In this document: positions 12,511 to 22,200 of the stretch, piece after piece
How positions within the stretch are numbered: the stretch's first letter is position 1
Layout of the letters: the number at the start of each line of letters is the position of its first letter
Origin: Brevundimonas variabilis
Lineage (GTDB): Bacteria; Pseudomonadota; Alphaproteobacteria; Caulobacterales; Caulobacteraceae
Length of the DNA: 64,000 bases
Direction of reading: 5' to 3'
Assembly (NCBI RefSeq): GCF_014199945.1
Contig: NZ_JACHOR010000006.1
Coordinates: 62,001-126,000, forward strand
Program-made: the position numbers and the translations under genes
The notes under the pieces: generated by a model
Seen by the model: the letters and a program-made list of their open reading frames with translations, nothing else
Told to the model about the DNA's origin: nothing
Database searches by the model: none

Positions 12511-12981
12511 ATGAGCGCGGCTTCGATGAGCGGCTTCTTCTATGTGCTGAACGAGGATGCTCGCATCCTGTTCGTCGACGACGATCCTATCCTCCGGGAG
12601 TTTGCACAGGTGAACCTGGCGTCCGGCACTGCCCACGTGGACACCGCCGCCGACGGGCTCGAGGCGCTCGAAGCCCTTGATCGCCAGACCTATGATCTGC
12701 TGCTGGTCGACCTCGAGATGCCGCGCATGGACGGTTTCGAACTCCTTCGCCGATTGCGCGAGAACCCTGCAACACAACATCTGCCGATCGTCGTCGAGAC
12801 GGGTCGCGAGGATGTTGAGGCGATCGACCGCGCGTTTCGCGCAGGTGCCACCGCCTTCGTGACCAAGCCGCTCAACTGGCGACTGCTGACCTACCAGCTA
12901 CGCTTCACCCTTCGCGCGGCCCGGGCGGAGGCCCGCCTGCGAGCCCAGGCTGCAGTGCCAACGCTTCAGGCGGCCCTCTGA
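12511..12981 (+). CDS. Response regulator, receiver domain with short C-terminal helix
   Basis: This is a receiver domain of about 156 residues with FVDDD as acidic pocket, a phospho-acceptor Asp in LLVDLEMPRMDG, the switch Thr in VVETGRE and the Lys in VTKPL. A basic Ala/Arg-rich helix follows (RAARAEARLRAQA). It is transcribed divergently from the large EAL-type hybrid kinase, with about 110 bases between the starts, so the two probably share a promoter region and a pathway. The ATG at 12511 is used, and a second in-frame ATG at 12526 is equally possible. Its stop overlaps the proposed CTG start of the TadG-like gene, which suggests the two are translated together. Confidence 0.85.
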   Translation: MSAASMSGFFYVLNEDARILFVDDDPILREFAQVNLASGTAHVDTAADGLEALEALDRQTYDLLLVDLEMPRMDGFELLRRLRENPATQHLPIVVETGREDVEAIDRAFRAGATAFVTKPLNWRLLTYQLRFTLRAARAEARLRAQAAVPTLQAAL

Positions 12982-14231
12982 AGACGACCCTTCTTTCTGG
13001 CGCGCTCGCCACCCTCGCATCGCGTCTTCTGGGCGACGATCGGGGGGTCATTGCGCTCAAGTTCGCGCTCGCAGCCCCGGCCGTCATCCTGCTGGGCGTC
13101 GGAGCCATCGACCTGAACAGTGTCCAGGCCTCAAAGTCCCGCCTGCAGGACGTGGCCGATGCCGCCGCCCTGGCCGGGGCCTGGGAACTGGGGCTGGCCA
13201 TTGATGACAAAGCCGCCATCGCCCGAGCCGAGGTTTTCGTTAAGGGACAAACCTCGGAGTGGGCCGAAGCCCCGACGATCGTCACTAACATCTCGGTCGA
13301 GGAAACCCGAACCCAGCGGATCATTCGCGTGACGCTGAACGGCCATCGTCCGTCGTTCTTCGGCAGCATGCTTCCGCCCGGCGGCTGGCATTTTCACGCG
13401 CGGGCCAGCGCGACCACCGTCGGCATGACCCCGCTCTGCGTGCTAGTCAGCGGCAATTCGGGCTCCAAACTTCTCAACGTGAAGGACAAGGCCTCAATCT
13501 CCGCTCCGGCCTGCCTGGTCCACTCCAACCGCGATATCGAGGTCGAGGGCGGCAGCATACGGGCCGCGATGACTCAGGCTGTGACCCGGGCGAACGGTGC
13601 CATCAATCCGGCACCCGGTACCGGCGCAGCCCCGATCGAGGACCCGTTCGCCCAGCTCCTGCTAATGCCGCCCTTGAACTGCAGTGCCGGTGTGAAGGGC
13701 ATCGACAAGAAGTCCGGCATCGTCCGCATTCCCGCAGGCATTCACTGCGGCGGGATCAAGGTCGGCGGCAATACCCAGCTGATCCTCGAGCCTGGCGAGC
13801 ACTGGTTTCTGGCGGGGGCGCTGGAAGTCAAGGAAAACGCGACACTGCGCGGTCAGGACGTCGTTCTGATGTTCGACCTAGCCTCGAAATTCGTGTTCGA
13901 GGACAATGCGATGGTCACACTGGAGGGCCGCCGGTCGGGACGTTTTGCGGGATTTGTCATGGCCGCGACGAGGAACAATACGCAGGACTTCATCATCTCG
14001 TCCGACAACGTCGACAGCCTGCTGGGCGTCATCTACGTGCCGAATGCGACGCTGATGGTGGATGGCACGGACGACGTGGCGCGCGACAGCGCCTGGACGG
14101 TGCTGGTGGCCGAAGCGGTCGAGCTCAAGGGCTCGCCCTCGCTCATCATCAACGCCAACTATGCCGGGTCGGCCGTGCCGGTCCCTCAGGGCGTCGGGCC
14201 CCGGACGGGCGGGTCCACGCTCGTCCGGTAA
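12978..14231 (+). CDS. TadG-like pilus/surface protein, proposed CTG start
   Basis: The frame encodes a classical TadE/TadG N-terminus, a short basic segment then one hydrophobic helix (GVIALKFALAAPAVILLGVGAI), followed by the usual adaptor SRLQDVADAAALAGAWEL. A long extracytoplasmic part of about 350 residues comes next, with scattered cysteines and a beta-rich C-terminal region (GEHWFLAGALEVKENATL). TadG-like proteins are minor components of Flp pilus systems. No ATG, GTG or TTG lies in frame before the helix. The only sensible start is the CTG at 12978, whose CTGA overlaps the upstream stop, giving 417 residues. The first conventional start, GTG at 13152, would delete the membrane anchor. 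No other tad genes are in the window. Confidence 0.68.
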   Translation: MKTTLLSGALATLASRLLGDDRGVIALKFALAAPAVILLGVGAIDLNSVQASKSRLQDVADAAALAGAWELGLAIDDKAAIARAEVFVKGQTSEWAEAPTIVTNISVEETRTQRIIRVTLNGHRPSFFGSMLPPGGWHFHARASATTVGMTPLCVLVSGNSGSKLLNVKDKASISAPACLVHSNRDIEVEGGSIRAAMTQAVTRANGAINPAPGTGAAPIEDPFAQLLLMPPLNCSAGVKGIDKKSGIVRIPAGIHCGGIKVGGNTQLILEPGEHWFLAGALEVKENATLRGQDVVLMFDLASKFVFEDNAMVTLEGRRSGRFAGFVMAATRNNTQDFIISSDNVDSLLGVIYVPNATLMVDGTDDVARDSAWTVLVAEAVELKGSPSLIINANYAGSAVPVPQGVGPRTGGSTLVR

Positions 14232-14237
14232 TCTGCC

Positions 14238-15917
14238 TCAGCTAAGGCCCGAAATCTGCCCCTTCGCATCCAGCGCGATGTGGTTGGCGGCTGGGACGCG
14301 CGGCAGGCCGGGCATGGTGTTCACCGATCCGCACAGGGCCACGACGAAACCGGCCCCGGCCGAAAGACGAACCTCCTCCACCGGCAGGATGAATTCGGAC
14401 GGCGCGCCGAAGACGGTTTCGTCGGCGCTGAACGAATAGGGCGTGCGCGCCATGCAGACCGGCAGGCCTCCGGCACCTTCTGCCTCGAACCGGGCCAGGT
14501 CGCGGGCCGCCGGCCCGGAGAATGCCACGTCGGCAGCGCGGTAGATCGTGCGGGCAATGGTCCGGATCTTTTCGGCCAGCGGCATGTCCAACGGATAGGT
14601 CGGCGTCAGCGCCCCAAGCGGATCGGAATGCGCATCCGCAGCCTGGGCCACGGCACGCGCCAGCCCCTCCGCCCCGGCACCGCCATCGGCCCAGTGGGTA
14701 CAGACATGAGCCTCGACGCCCCTCTCGGCGCACAGCCGGACGATGGTGGCCTGTTCGGCCGCGGTGTCGCCGGTGAAGCCGTTGATCGCCACAAGAACCG
14801 GCAGGCCGAAGCCACGCAGATTCTCGATGTGGCGCGCCAGATTCGCGAAGCCAGCCTCCACCGCCGCGACGTTCTCCGGCCCCAGCGCATCCTTTGCGAC
14901 ACCGCCCTGCAGCTTGAGCGCCCGAACCGTCGCCACGACCACCGCGGCCGAGGGGGCAAGGCCGGCGGACCGGCATTTGATGTTGAGGAATTTCTCCGCA
15001 CCCAGGTCGGCTCCGAACCCGGCCTCGGTCACGCAGAACTCGCCCAGCCTGAGGGCCGCCCGCGTCGCGATGACCGAGTTGCAGCCATGGGCGATGTTGG
15101 CAAACGGCCCCCCGTGTACCAGCGCGGGCGTGCCACCGATGGTCTGGACCAGATTGGGCAGGATGGCCTCGGACAGCAGAGCCGCCATGGCCCCGGCGGC
15201 CTCAATGTCACCCGCGGTCACCGGCTGGCCAGCCGCATTGCGCCCGACGACGATCCGGCTCAGCCGTTCGACCAGATCGGCAGGCCCGTCGGCGAGACAC
15301 AGGATCGCCATGACTTCGCTGGCGACGGTGATGTCAAAGCCGCTTTCCCGCGCCGGTCCGTTCTTGCCGTCGCCCAGCCCCACCGCGACCTTGCGCAACG
15401 CCCGGTCATTCATGTCCACGACACGCCGCCAGCTGATCCGTCGGGGGTCCAGACCAGCCCCTGCGCCCCAGTACAGCTGGTTGTCGATCATTGCGGACAA
15501 CAGATTGTGCGCGGCCGAGATGGCGTGGAAATCGCCGGTGAAATGCAGGTTGATCCGCTCCATCGGGACCACCTGGGCATAGCCTCCGCCGGTCGCTCCG
15601 CCCTTGCGTCCGAACACGGGACCCAGTGATGGCTCGCGCAGGGCCACGACGGTTCGCCGACCGATCCGGTTCAGAGCATCGCCCAGTCCGATGGTGGTGG
15701 TGGTCTTGCCCTCCCCGGCCGCCGTCGGATTGATCGCCGTTACCAGGATCAGGCGACCCTCGGGCCGGGCCGCCAGTCCATCGACGCAGTCCCGCGACAG
15801 CTTGGCGATATGGCGGCCGTAGGGCTCCAGGTCGTCGGCTCCGATGCAGAGTCCGGCTGCAATCTCGGCGATGGGTTTCAGCGTCGCGGCGCGCGCGATT
15901 TGCAGATCGATGCTCAT
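14238..15917 (-). CDS. fhs: Formate-tetrahydrofolate ligase
   Basis: This 559-residue enzyme makes 10-formyl-tetrahydrofolate from formate, ATP and tetrahydrofolate, feeding one-carbon units to purine and formyl-Met synthesis. The length is typical. The ATP-binding loop is [19 protein letters not shown] (about residues 60-78), followed by the conserved [21 protein letters not shown] block and HFTGDFHAI. The end, [19 protein letters not shown], is also diagnostic. I chose the ATG at 15917, where the family begins. Open frame continues to 17318 but only mirrors the divergent reductase gene. The 3' end converges with the TadG-like gene. Confidence 0.96.
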   Translation of the reverse strand: MSIDLQIARAATLKPIAEIAAGLCIGADDLEPYGRHIAKLSRDCVDGLAARPEGRLILVTAINPTAAGEGKTTTTIGLGDALNRIGRRTVVALREPSLGPVFGRKGGATGGGYAQVVPMERINLHFTGDFHAISAAHNLLSAMIDNQLYWGAGAGLDPRRISWRRVVDMNDRALRKVAVGLGDGKNGPARESGFDITVASEVMAILCLADGPADLVERLSRIVVGRNAAGQPVTAGDIEAAGAMAALLSEAILPNLVQTIGGTPALVHGGPFANIAHGCNSVIATRAALRLGEFCVTEAGFGADLGAEKFLNIKCRSAGLAPSAAVVVATVRALKLQGGVAKDALGPENVAAVEAGFANLARHIENLRGFGLPVLVAINGFTGDTAAEQATIVRLCAERGVEAHVCTHWADGGAGAEGLARAVAQAADAHSDPLGALTPTYPLDMPLAEKIRTIARTIYRAADVAFSGPAARDLARFEAEGAGGLPVCMARTPYSFSADETVFGAPSEFILPVEEVRLSAGAGFVVALCGSVNTMPGLPRVPAANHIALDAKGQISGLS

Positions 15918-16070
15918 GGGCCTTGATGCCCGCAAGGCGTCCGGTCCGGCAAGAGGGAGATCAGCTTCGGACCGCTGGTTTGGTCTGCAGGGGACAGTGG
16001 CCAAATCAGAAAGCCCGGCTAAGGTGGCCCATGGTCCCGCGCAGACGGGACGCCGAGGAGGACCCCGGAC

Positions 16071-17336
16071 ATCACCCCTTCCCTGAACGATCCGTCCGGT
16101 CCCGTATGGGCTCCCGCAGCAGGTCCTGCCCCCTATCGCGATCTGTGCACCGACTGTGGCGTGTCGCGGACGTCCGAGCCCAAACGCTGCGCCTCCGCCT
16201 GCCAGTTCATCAAGCCGGACTACCCGGCGATGGAGACCCGGGTCCATGGCCGGGCACGCGATCCGGAGCGGGTCGACGAGCTCCATTTCGGTCCGTTCCG
16301 GCGCATGGTTCGTGCCGCTCTGGCGGAACCCAGGCCCGGGGCGCAGTGGACGGGCATCACGACCCGGATTGCGGAACGGCTGCTGGAGACCGGTGCGGTC
16401 GACGCTGTTCTGACCATGGCCCCCGGCGCCGATGATCCCTGGCGGCCGGTGCCGGTCCTCGTGACCGAAGCGCGCGGCATGGCCGGGGTCCGGGGGATGC
16501 GGATGGGCTATGCGCCGCTGCTGGCCCTGCTGGAGCCCGCCCGGGCGGCTGGCCACCGCCGGATCGCCGTCATCGGCATTCCCTGCCAGGTCTATGCCCT
16601 GCGCGCGCTTGAGGCCGAGCTGGGCTTCGAGCGGCTCTATGTCATCGGCACGCCCTGTTCGGACAACACGACCACCGAGCGGTTCCACGACTTCCTCGAC
16701 CTGCTGTCCGATGCGCCGGAGACCATCACCTATCTGGAGTTCCGGGCGGACTATCATGTCGAGCTGCGCTTCCGGGACGGCAGCCAGCGGGTGGTGCCCT
16801 TCCTGCAGCTGCCGATCTCGAAGCTGCCACCGGACTTCTTTCCCCTGACCTGCCGGACCTGCGTCGACTACACCAACGTCCTGGCCGACATCACGGTTGG
16901 CTATATGGGCGGCCAGGGCGAACAGTGGCTTCTGGTCCGCAATGAACGCGGCGAGGAACTGCTGGACCTTCTGGGCGACGAGGTCCGCCTGTCGACACCC
17001 GGCACAGCGGGCAAGCGCGCCGGCGCGGTCAAGGGCTTCATGGCCAATGTCGAGCGCGCCGCCGGCGGCCTTCCCCTGCGCGGCATGCCCGACTGGGTCC
17101 GCCCCATTGTCGGCTGGCTGATGCCGCGCGTGGGTCCCCGGGGTCTGGAGTTCGCCCGCACCCGGGTGGAGATGAAGGCCATCGAGACCATCCTGCACCT
17201 GCGCCGGCAGGAGCCCCGCCGGATGAAGTCCATGATCCCGGACCACGTCTGGCCGCTGGTGGCCCCGTATGGGCTGAAGCCGGAAGATGGCGAGCGCCCG
17301 TCTGCCATGACGACCCACCAGCCCCCGGCAGATTAA
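16071..17336 (+). CDS. FrhB/BciB-type Fe-S flavoprotein reductase, proposed ATC start
   Basis: This protein of about 421 residues belongs to the coenzyme F420 hydrogenase/dehydrogenase beta-subunit family. Motifs include [16 protein letters not shown] near the N-terminus, [30 protein letters not shown] and [20 protein letters not shown], so cysteines for Fe-S clusters are conserved. By eye it is closest to BciB (ferredoxin-dependent divinyl-chlorophyllide reductase). The N-terminal cysteine motif starts before the first ordinary start, GTG at 16161. A strong GAGGAGG site at 16055-16061 sits nine bases before an ATC at 16071, and no ATG, GTG or TTG lies between the upstream stop at 16020 and 16161. 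I therefore propose ATC initiation, or a base change from ATG. It is divergent from fhs. No bacteriochlorophyll genes are in view. Confidence 0.72.
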   Translation: MTPSLNDPSGPVWAPAAGPAPYRDLCTDCGVSRTSEPKRCASACQFIKPDYPAMETRVHGRARDPERVDELHFGPFRRMVRAALAEPRPGAQWTGITTRIAERLLETGAVDAVLTMAPGADDPWRPVPVLVTEARGMAGVRGMRMGYAPLLALLEPARAAGHRRIAVIGIPCQVYALRALEAELGFERLYVIGTPCSDNTTTERFHDFLDLLSDAPETITYLEFRADYHVELRFRDGSQRVVPFLQLPISKLPPDFFPLTCRTCVDYTNVLADITVGYMGGQGEQWLLVRNERGEELLDLLGDEVRLSTPGTAGKRAGAVKGFMANVERAAGGLPLRGMPDWVRPIVGWLMPRVGPRGLEFARTRVEMKAIETILHLRRQEPRRMKSMIPDHVWPLVAPYGLKPEDGERPSAMTTHQPPAD

Positions 17337-17458
17337 CCTTCGACGAAAGTCGCTCTCTCAAGCACAGCCTTAGCCTGTCAGGTTCAACCCGGAAGTCCGT
17401 GCCGTCGCGCGGACGGGTCATGACAGCCGAAAACGGCGAACCCTGGGAGGGACACACT

Positions 17459-19132
17459 ATGACTGACAGCGCCATCGGTGCGCCAGGCGATGAACCGGAA
17501 GTCGTGGGCAAGAATGACAAGCTCGTCATTCTCGCATCCTCGGTCGGCACGGTGATCGAATGGTATGACTTCTACCTGTACGGCTCACTCGCCGCGATCA
17601 TCTCGGCCCAGTTCTTTTCGGGCGTGAACGAGACCACGGGGTTCATCTTCGCCCTGATGGCCTTCGCGGCCGGTTTCGCGGTTCGTCCCTTCGGCGCGAT
17701 CTTCTTCGGACGCCTGGGGGATCTCTGGGGCCGCAAGAACACCTTCCTCGTCACCATGCTGCTGATGGGTCTGTCGACCTTCGTCGTCGGCCTGCTGCCG
17801 TCCTATGCCGCCATCGGCATCGCCGCCCCGATCATCCTCGTCATGATGCGTCTGATCCAGGGTCTGGCCCTGGGCGGCGAATATGGCGGGGCTGCCACCT
17901 ATGTCGCCGAGCATGCGCCGCGCGGAAAGCGGGGCTTCTACACCTCCTTCATCCAGATCACGGCCACCGTCGGCCTGCTGTTCAGCCTGATCGTCATCCT
18001 CGGTGTCCGCACCGCTGTCGGCGAGGAAGCCTTTGCCGACTGGGGCTGGAGAATTCCGTTCCTCGTTTCGATCCTGATGCTGGGCGTCTCGCTCTGGATC
18101 CGGCTGAAGCTGGCCGAGAGCCCGTCGTTCAAGAAGATGAAGGCCGAAGGCAAGGGCTCGACCACGCCGCTGAAGGACTCCTTCGGCAAATGGCCGAACC
18201 TCAAGATCGTCCTGATCGCCCTCGTCGGCCTGACCGCCGGCCAGGCCGTGGTCTGGTACACCGGCCAGTTCTACGCCCTGTTCTTCCTCGAGCGGGTCAT
18301 GAAGGTCGAGGCCTCCCTGGCCAACATCCTGATCGCCGTGGCCCTGCTGCTGGCGACGCCCTTCTTCGTCTTCTTCGGCTGGCTGTCGGACAAGATCGGT
18401 CGCAAGCCCATCATCCTGGCGGGCTGCCTGATCGCGGCCCTGACCTATTTCCCGCTGTTCCAGGCCCTGACCACCGCGGCCAACCCGCGTCTGGCCGAAG
18501 CCACGGCCTCGGCTCCGATCACGGTCTACGCCGATCCAGCGGACTGCAACGTCCAGTTCGACCCCATCGGCAAGACCGTCTTCAACCAGTCCTGCGACGT
18601 GGCGAAATCCTATCTGGCCAAGGCCGGCATCAACTACACCAACCTCGAGGCTCCGGCCGGAACGGTGGCCGAGGTTCGCATCGGTGACCAGACCGTCATC
18701 CCGAGCTTCCGCGGCGATGACCTGTCGACGGCCGACTTCACGGCCCAGAAGAAGACCTGGGACACCGGACTGGGCGAAGCTCTCTCGGCTGTGGGCTATC
18801 CGCTCAAGGCCGACAGCGCCGAGGTGAACCGGCCGATGGTCGTCGGCATCCTGTTCATCCTCGTGCTCTATGTGACCATGGTCTACGGCCCGATCGCCGC
18901 GGCCCTGGTCGAGATGTTCCCGACCAATATCCGCTACACCTCGATGTCGCTGCCCTATCATATCGGCAACGGCTGGTTTGGCGGGTTCCTGCCGACCACG
19001 GCTTTCGCCATGGTCGCGGCCACAGGCAATATCTACTACGGCCTCTGGTACCCGATCGTGGTGGCGCTGATCACCGTCGTCATCGGCTTCCTGTTCGTCA
19101 AGGAAGGCAAGGACGTCGATCTGAACGCCTGA
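17459..19132 (+). CDS. MHS-family MFS transporter with a large periplasmic insertion
   Basis: This inner-membrane symporter has 557 residues and the MFS 12-helix pattern. The N-terminal part has VIEWYDFYLYGSLAAI, the GRLGDLWGRKN loop and LIQGLALGGEYGGAATYVAEHAP, all typical of the metabolite:H+ symporter branch (ProP, KgtP, ShiA relatives). Between helices 9 and 10 (about residues 342-462) lies a hydrophilic insert of some 115 residues with two cysteines (CNVQFDP, NQSC). By topology it faces the periplasm and may form a small disulfide-bonded domain. A GGGAGG ribosome-binding site precedes the ATG. Its substrate is unknown, though the SLC5-type sensor kinase directly downstream suggests nutrient sensing and uptake may be linked. 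Confidence 0.88.
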   Translation: MTDSAIGAPGDEPEVVGKNDKLVILASSVGTVIEWYDFYLYGSLAAIISAQFFSGVNETTGFIFALMAFAAGFAVRPFGAIFFGRLGDLWGRKNTFLVTMLLMGLSTFVVGLLPSYAAIGIAAPIILVMMRLIQGLALGGEYGGAATYVAEHAPRGKRGFYTSFIQITATVGLLFSLIVILGVRTAVGEEAFADWGWRIPFLVSILMLGVSLWIRLKLAESPSFKKMKAEGKGSTTPLKDSFGKWPNLKIVLIALVGLTAGQAVVWYTGQFYALFFLERVMKVEASLANILIAVALLLATPFFVFFGWLSDKIGRKPIILAGCLIAALTYFPLFQALTTAANPRLAEATASAPITVYADPADCNVQFDPIGKTVFNQSCDVAKSYLAKAGINYTNLEAPAGTVAEVRIGDQTVIPSFRGDDLSTADFTAQKKTWDTGLGEALSAVGYPLKADSAEVNRPMVVGILFILVLYVTMVYGPIAAALVEMFPTNIRYTSMSLPYHIGNGWFGGFLPTTAFAMVAATGNIYYGLWYPIVVALITVVIGFLFVKEGKDVDLNA

Positions 19133-19151
19133 TCAAGGCTGAAACGGAAAC

Positions 19152-19186
19152 GGGGGCGGGTGGATCGGCGACGATCCCCCGCCCCT
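19152..19186 (+). terminator. GC-rich hairpin after the MFS gene
   Basis: An inverted repeat with arms GGGGCGGGTGGATC and GATCCCCCGCCCC and a six-base loop lies about 20 bases after the transporter stop. One base bulges in the stem. Only a weak T-rich stretch follows (TTGCCTTGAGTT), so it would be a modest intrinsic terminator. It separates the transporter from the sensor kinase. Confidence 0.6.
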
Positions 19187-19237
19187 TGCCTTGAGTTCCC
19201 TTCGTCATCTTGTGTCCCGGTCTGTGAGGTCGTCTAG

Positions 19238-22200
19238 ATGGGCGCGATGTATGCCCTGCTGATCCTGACGATGGTCGCCGTCTATATGGGCGTGCTGTTT
19301 GCCGTCGCTTGGCGCAGCGAGCGGCTGGGCCCCCACGCCCCGCCCGGTCGCCGGTTCGGCCCCTGGGCCTATGCGCTCAGCCTGGCCATCTACTGCACAT
19401 CCTGGACCTACTACGGCGCAGTCGGCACGGCTTCTCGGGACGGCTGGGAATTCCTGCCCATCTACATCGGCCCGGCCATCGGCATCGTGCTGCTGTTCCC
19501 GATCTGGAAGCGGATCGCCGCCACCGCCCGGCGAGAGAACATCGGCTCCATCGCCGACTTCATCGCCGCCCGCTACGGCAAGAGTCAGAGGCTCGGTGCC
19601 CTCGTCGCCACCGTCGCGATCGTGGGTTCCCTGCCCTATATCGCCCTGCAGCTGAAATCCCTGTCCATGGCCTGGCAGCTGGTGACGGCGGGGACGAGCG
19701 TCGCCGGGTCCGAGCAACTGACGGTCACCGTGATCGCCATCGTCCTGGCCGGCTTCACCATCCTGTTCGGGGCGCGGCGACCGGACCTGACCGAGCACAA
19801 TCGCGGCCTGATCCAGTCGATCGCCCTGGAATCCGTGGTCAAGCTGGCAGCCCTGGTCGCTGTCGCGGTCTTCGCTGCCCTGCTGCTGTTCGGATCGCCC
19901 GAGCCCGGCTCGGTCATCACCGCCCTGGGATCGCTGGCCGCGCCGCCGGTTATCGACGGCCGCTTCATCGCCATCACCGTGCTGGCGACGCTCGCCATCT
20001 TCTGCCTGCCGCGCCAGTTCCACGTCGCCTTCGTCGAGGCTTCGGAGCCCGCACACATTCGCCGGGCCCGCTGGGTCTTCCCGATCTATCTGCTGATTAC
20101 CAGTGTCGCGGTGGTACCTCTCCTGGCTGCCGGAGGGCTGTTCTCGCGGCTCGCCGACCCTGATCTGTTCGTGCTGGACGTCCCCTTTTCCCAAGGGGCT
20201 CGCTTCCTGACCGCCGTCGTCTTCGTCGGTGGATTCTCGGCTGCTACGGCCATGGTCATCGTCGAGACCGTCGCCCTGTCAGCGATGGCCTCGAACAGCC
20301 TGATCCTGCCGCTGGTGGCCCGCGACCGGTGGCGCGCGCGCGAGGATGCCTCGGACATGGCCGGTGCCATCCTGCAGGTCCGGCGCGCGGTCATCTGTGT
20401 CATCCTGTTTCTGGCCTGGCTGTACTTCCAGGCCATCGACCGCTCCAGCGGCCTGGCCTCGATCGGCCTGACCTCGTTCGCCGCCCTGGCCCAGCTGGCC
20501 CCCGCCCTGTTCGGAGCCGTGCTCTGGCGCGGCGGCCAAGCCCGGGGGGCGATTGCCGGCATATCGGTCGGGGCTGTGATCTGGCTGGCCCTGCTGGCCA
20601 TCCCCCAGATCGGGGCTGCCCTGGGCATCGCCGAGCCCACGCCGTTCGGACTGGAAGACCCCCTGCCGCTTGGCGTCTTCCTCAGCCTGAGCGCCAACGC
20701 CCTGATTTATGTGGTCGTGTCGAAACAGGCCCGACCGCGCCTCATCGACAGGGTGCAGGCCCGGGCCTTCGTCGACCGGCTCAGCCCCGACTGGCGCGAG
20801 GTCAATACCGCCCCCTCCGGCGCCTCGGTCAGCGACCTGAAGACCCTCGTCTCGCGCTTTGTGGGCGATGCCGGCGCGGAACGGGCCTTCGCCTCCTTCG
20901 CGCGCGAGACGGGCCAGACCTTCAAGGACGGCGATCCCGCTGATGCCGGCCTCGCCCGCGCCGCCGAACGGATGCTGGCCGGAGCCGTCGGGGCCTCCTC
21001 GGCCCGGCGGGTCATCTCCGCCGCCCTGGCTGGAGGCGGACGGGCCCCCGAGGACGTGGTGCGGATGCTGGACGAGGCGTCCCAGGCCGTCCAGTTCAAC
21101 CGCGAACTGCTGCAGGCCACCCTGGACAACATCGACCAGGGGGTCAGCGTGGTCGATGCTGACCTGCGGCTGATCGCCTGGAACGCCCGCTACATCGCCC
21201 TGTTCGACCTGCCGGCCGGCTTCGTCCATGTCGGCCAGCCGATCGCCGACGTCTATCGCCTGAATGCCGAGCGGGGCGAGGTCCCGCCCTCGGACCGCGA
21301 GCCCTGGATCGAGCGCCGCCTCGAGGCCCTGCGCCGCCGCGAGCCCCACACCCATGAGCGGATCCAGCCCAATGGCCGGGTCATCCGCTCGACCGGCACC
21401 CCGATGTCCGGGGGGGGCTATGTCACCTCCTATACCGACATCACCGAACTGCGCCGGGCCGCCGAAGCGCTCGAGGAAGCCAACGAACAGCTGGAAGCCC
21501 GCGTCGCCGACCGCACCGAGCGGCTGGAAGAAGCGAAACAGGCTGCCGAGGACGCCACGGCCTCCAAGACCCGCTTCCTGGCGGCCGCCAGCCACGACCT
21601 GCTGCAGCCCCTGCACGCGGCACGCCTATTTATCGCTGCGCTCAAGGACGAGGGCGGCGACGGTGCGGCACGGACCCTGGCCGAGAACGCCGACCGCTCG
21701 ATCGAGAGCGCGCACGGCATGCTGAAGGCCCTGCTGAACCTGTCCAAGCTGGAGGCCGGTGGCGTACGACCGGCAGTCGGGCCGCTGTCGCTGGAGGCCC
21801 TGTTCAGCGAACTGAGGCGCGAGTTCCTGCCGCTGGCCCGCGCCAAGGGACTGACCCTGCGGATGGTGCCGTCCCGACTGTGGGTTTCGTCGGATCGGGA
21901 CCTGCTGCGGTCCCTGCTGCAAAATCTCGTTGGCAACGCCATCCGTTACACGGACAGCGGCGGCATTCTCGTCGGGACGCGCCGGGCGGGCGACGGCGTC
22001 CGCATCGTCGTTCACGACACCGGGCGGGGGATCCCTGCGGATCAGCGCGAGGCGATCTTCACCGAATTCACCCGGCTGGCCGGATCTCCCGGCGATGAGC
22101 CCGGTGCGGGCCTCGGCCTTGCCATCGTGCGCCGGGTCTCCAGCCTGCTGGCCCATCCGCTGACGCTGTCCTCCGAGCCCGGTCAGGGCACGGTCTTCTC

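Noticed and set aside
15918..17318. Long minus-strand open frame that would extend formate-tetrahydrofolate ligase by more than 460 residues
   Set aside because: The extension has the low-complexity look of antisense DNA, lies opposite the real FrhB/BciB-type gene, and the ligase family begins at the ATG at 15917.
17585..18961. 458-codon minus-strand open frame
   Set aside because: It is antisense to the MHS transporter, is very rich in Asp/Gln/Gly/Arg and lacks any family pattern.
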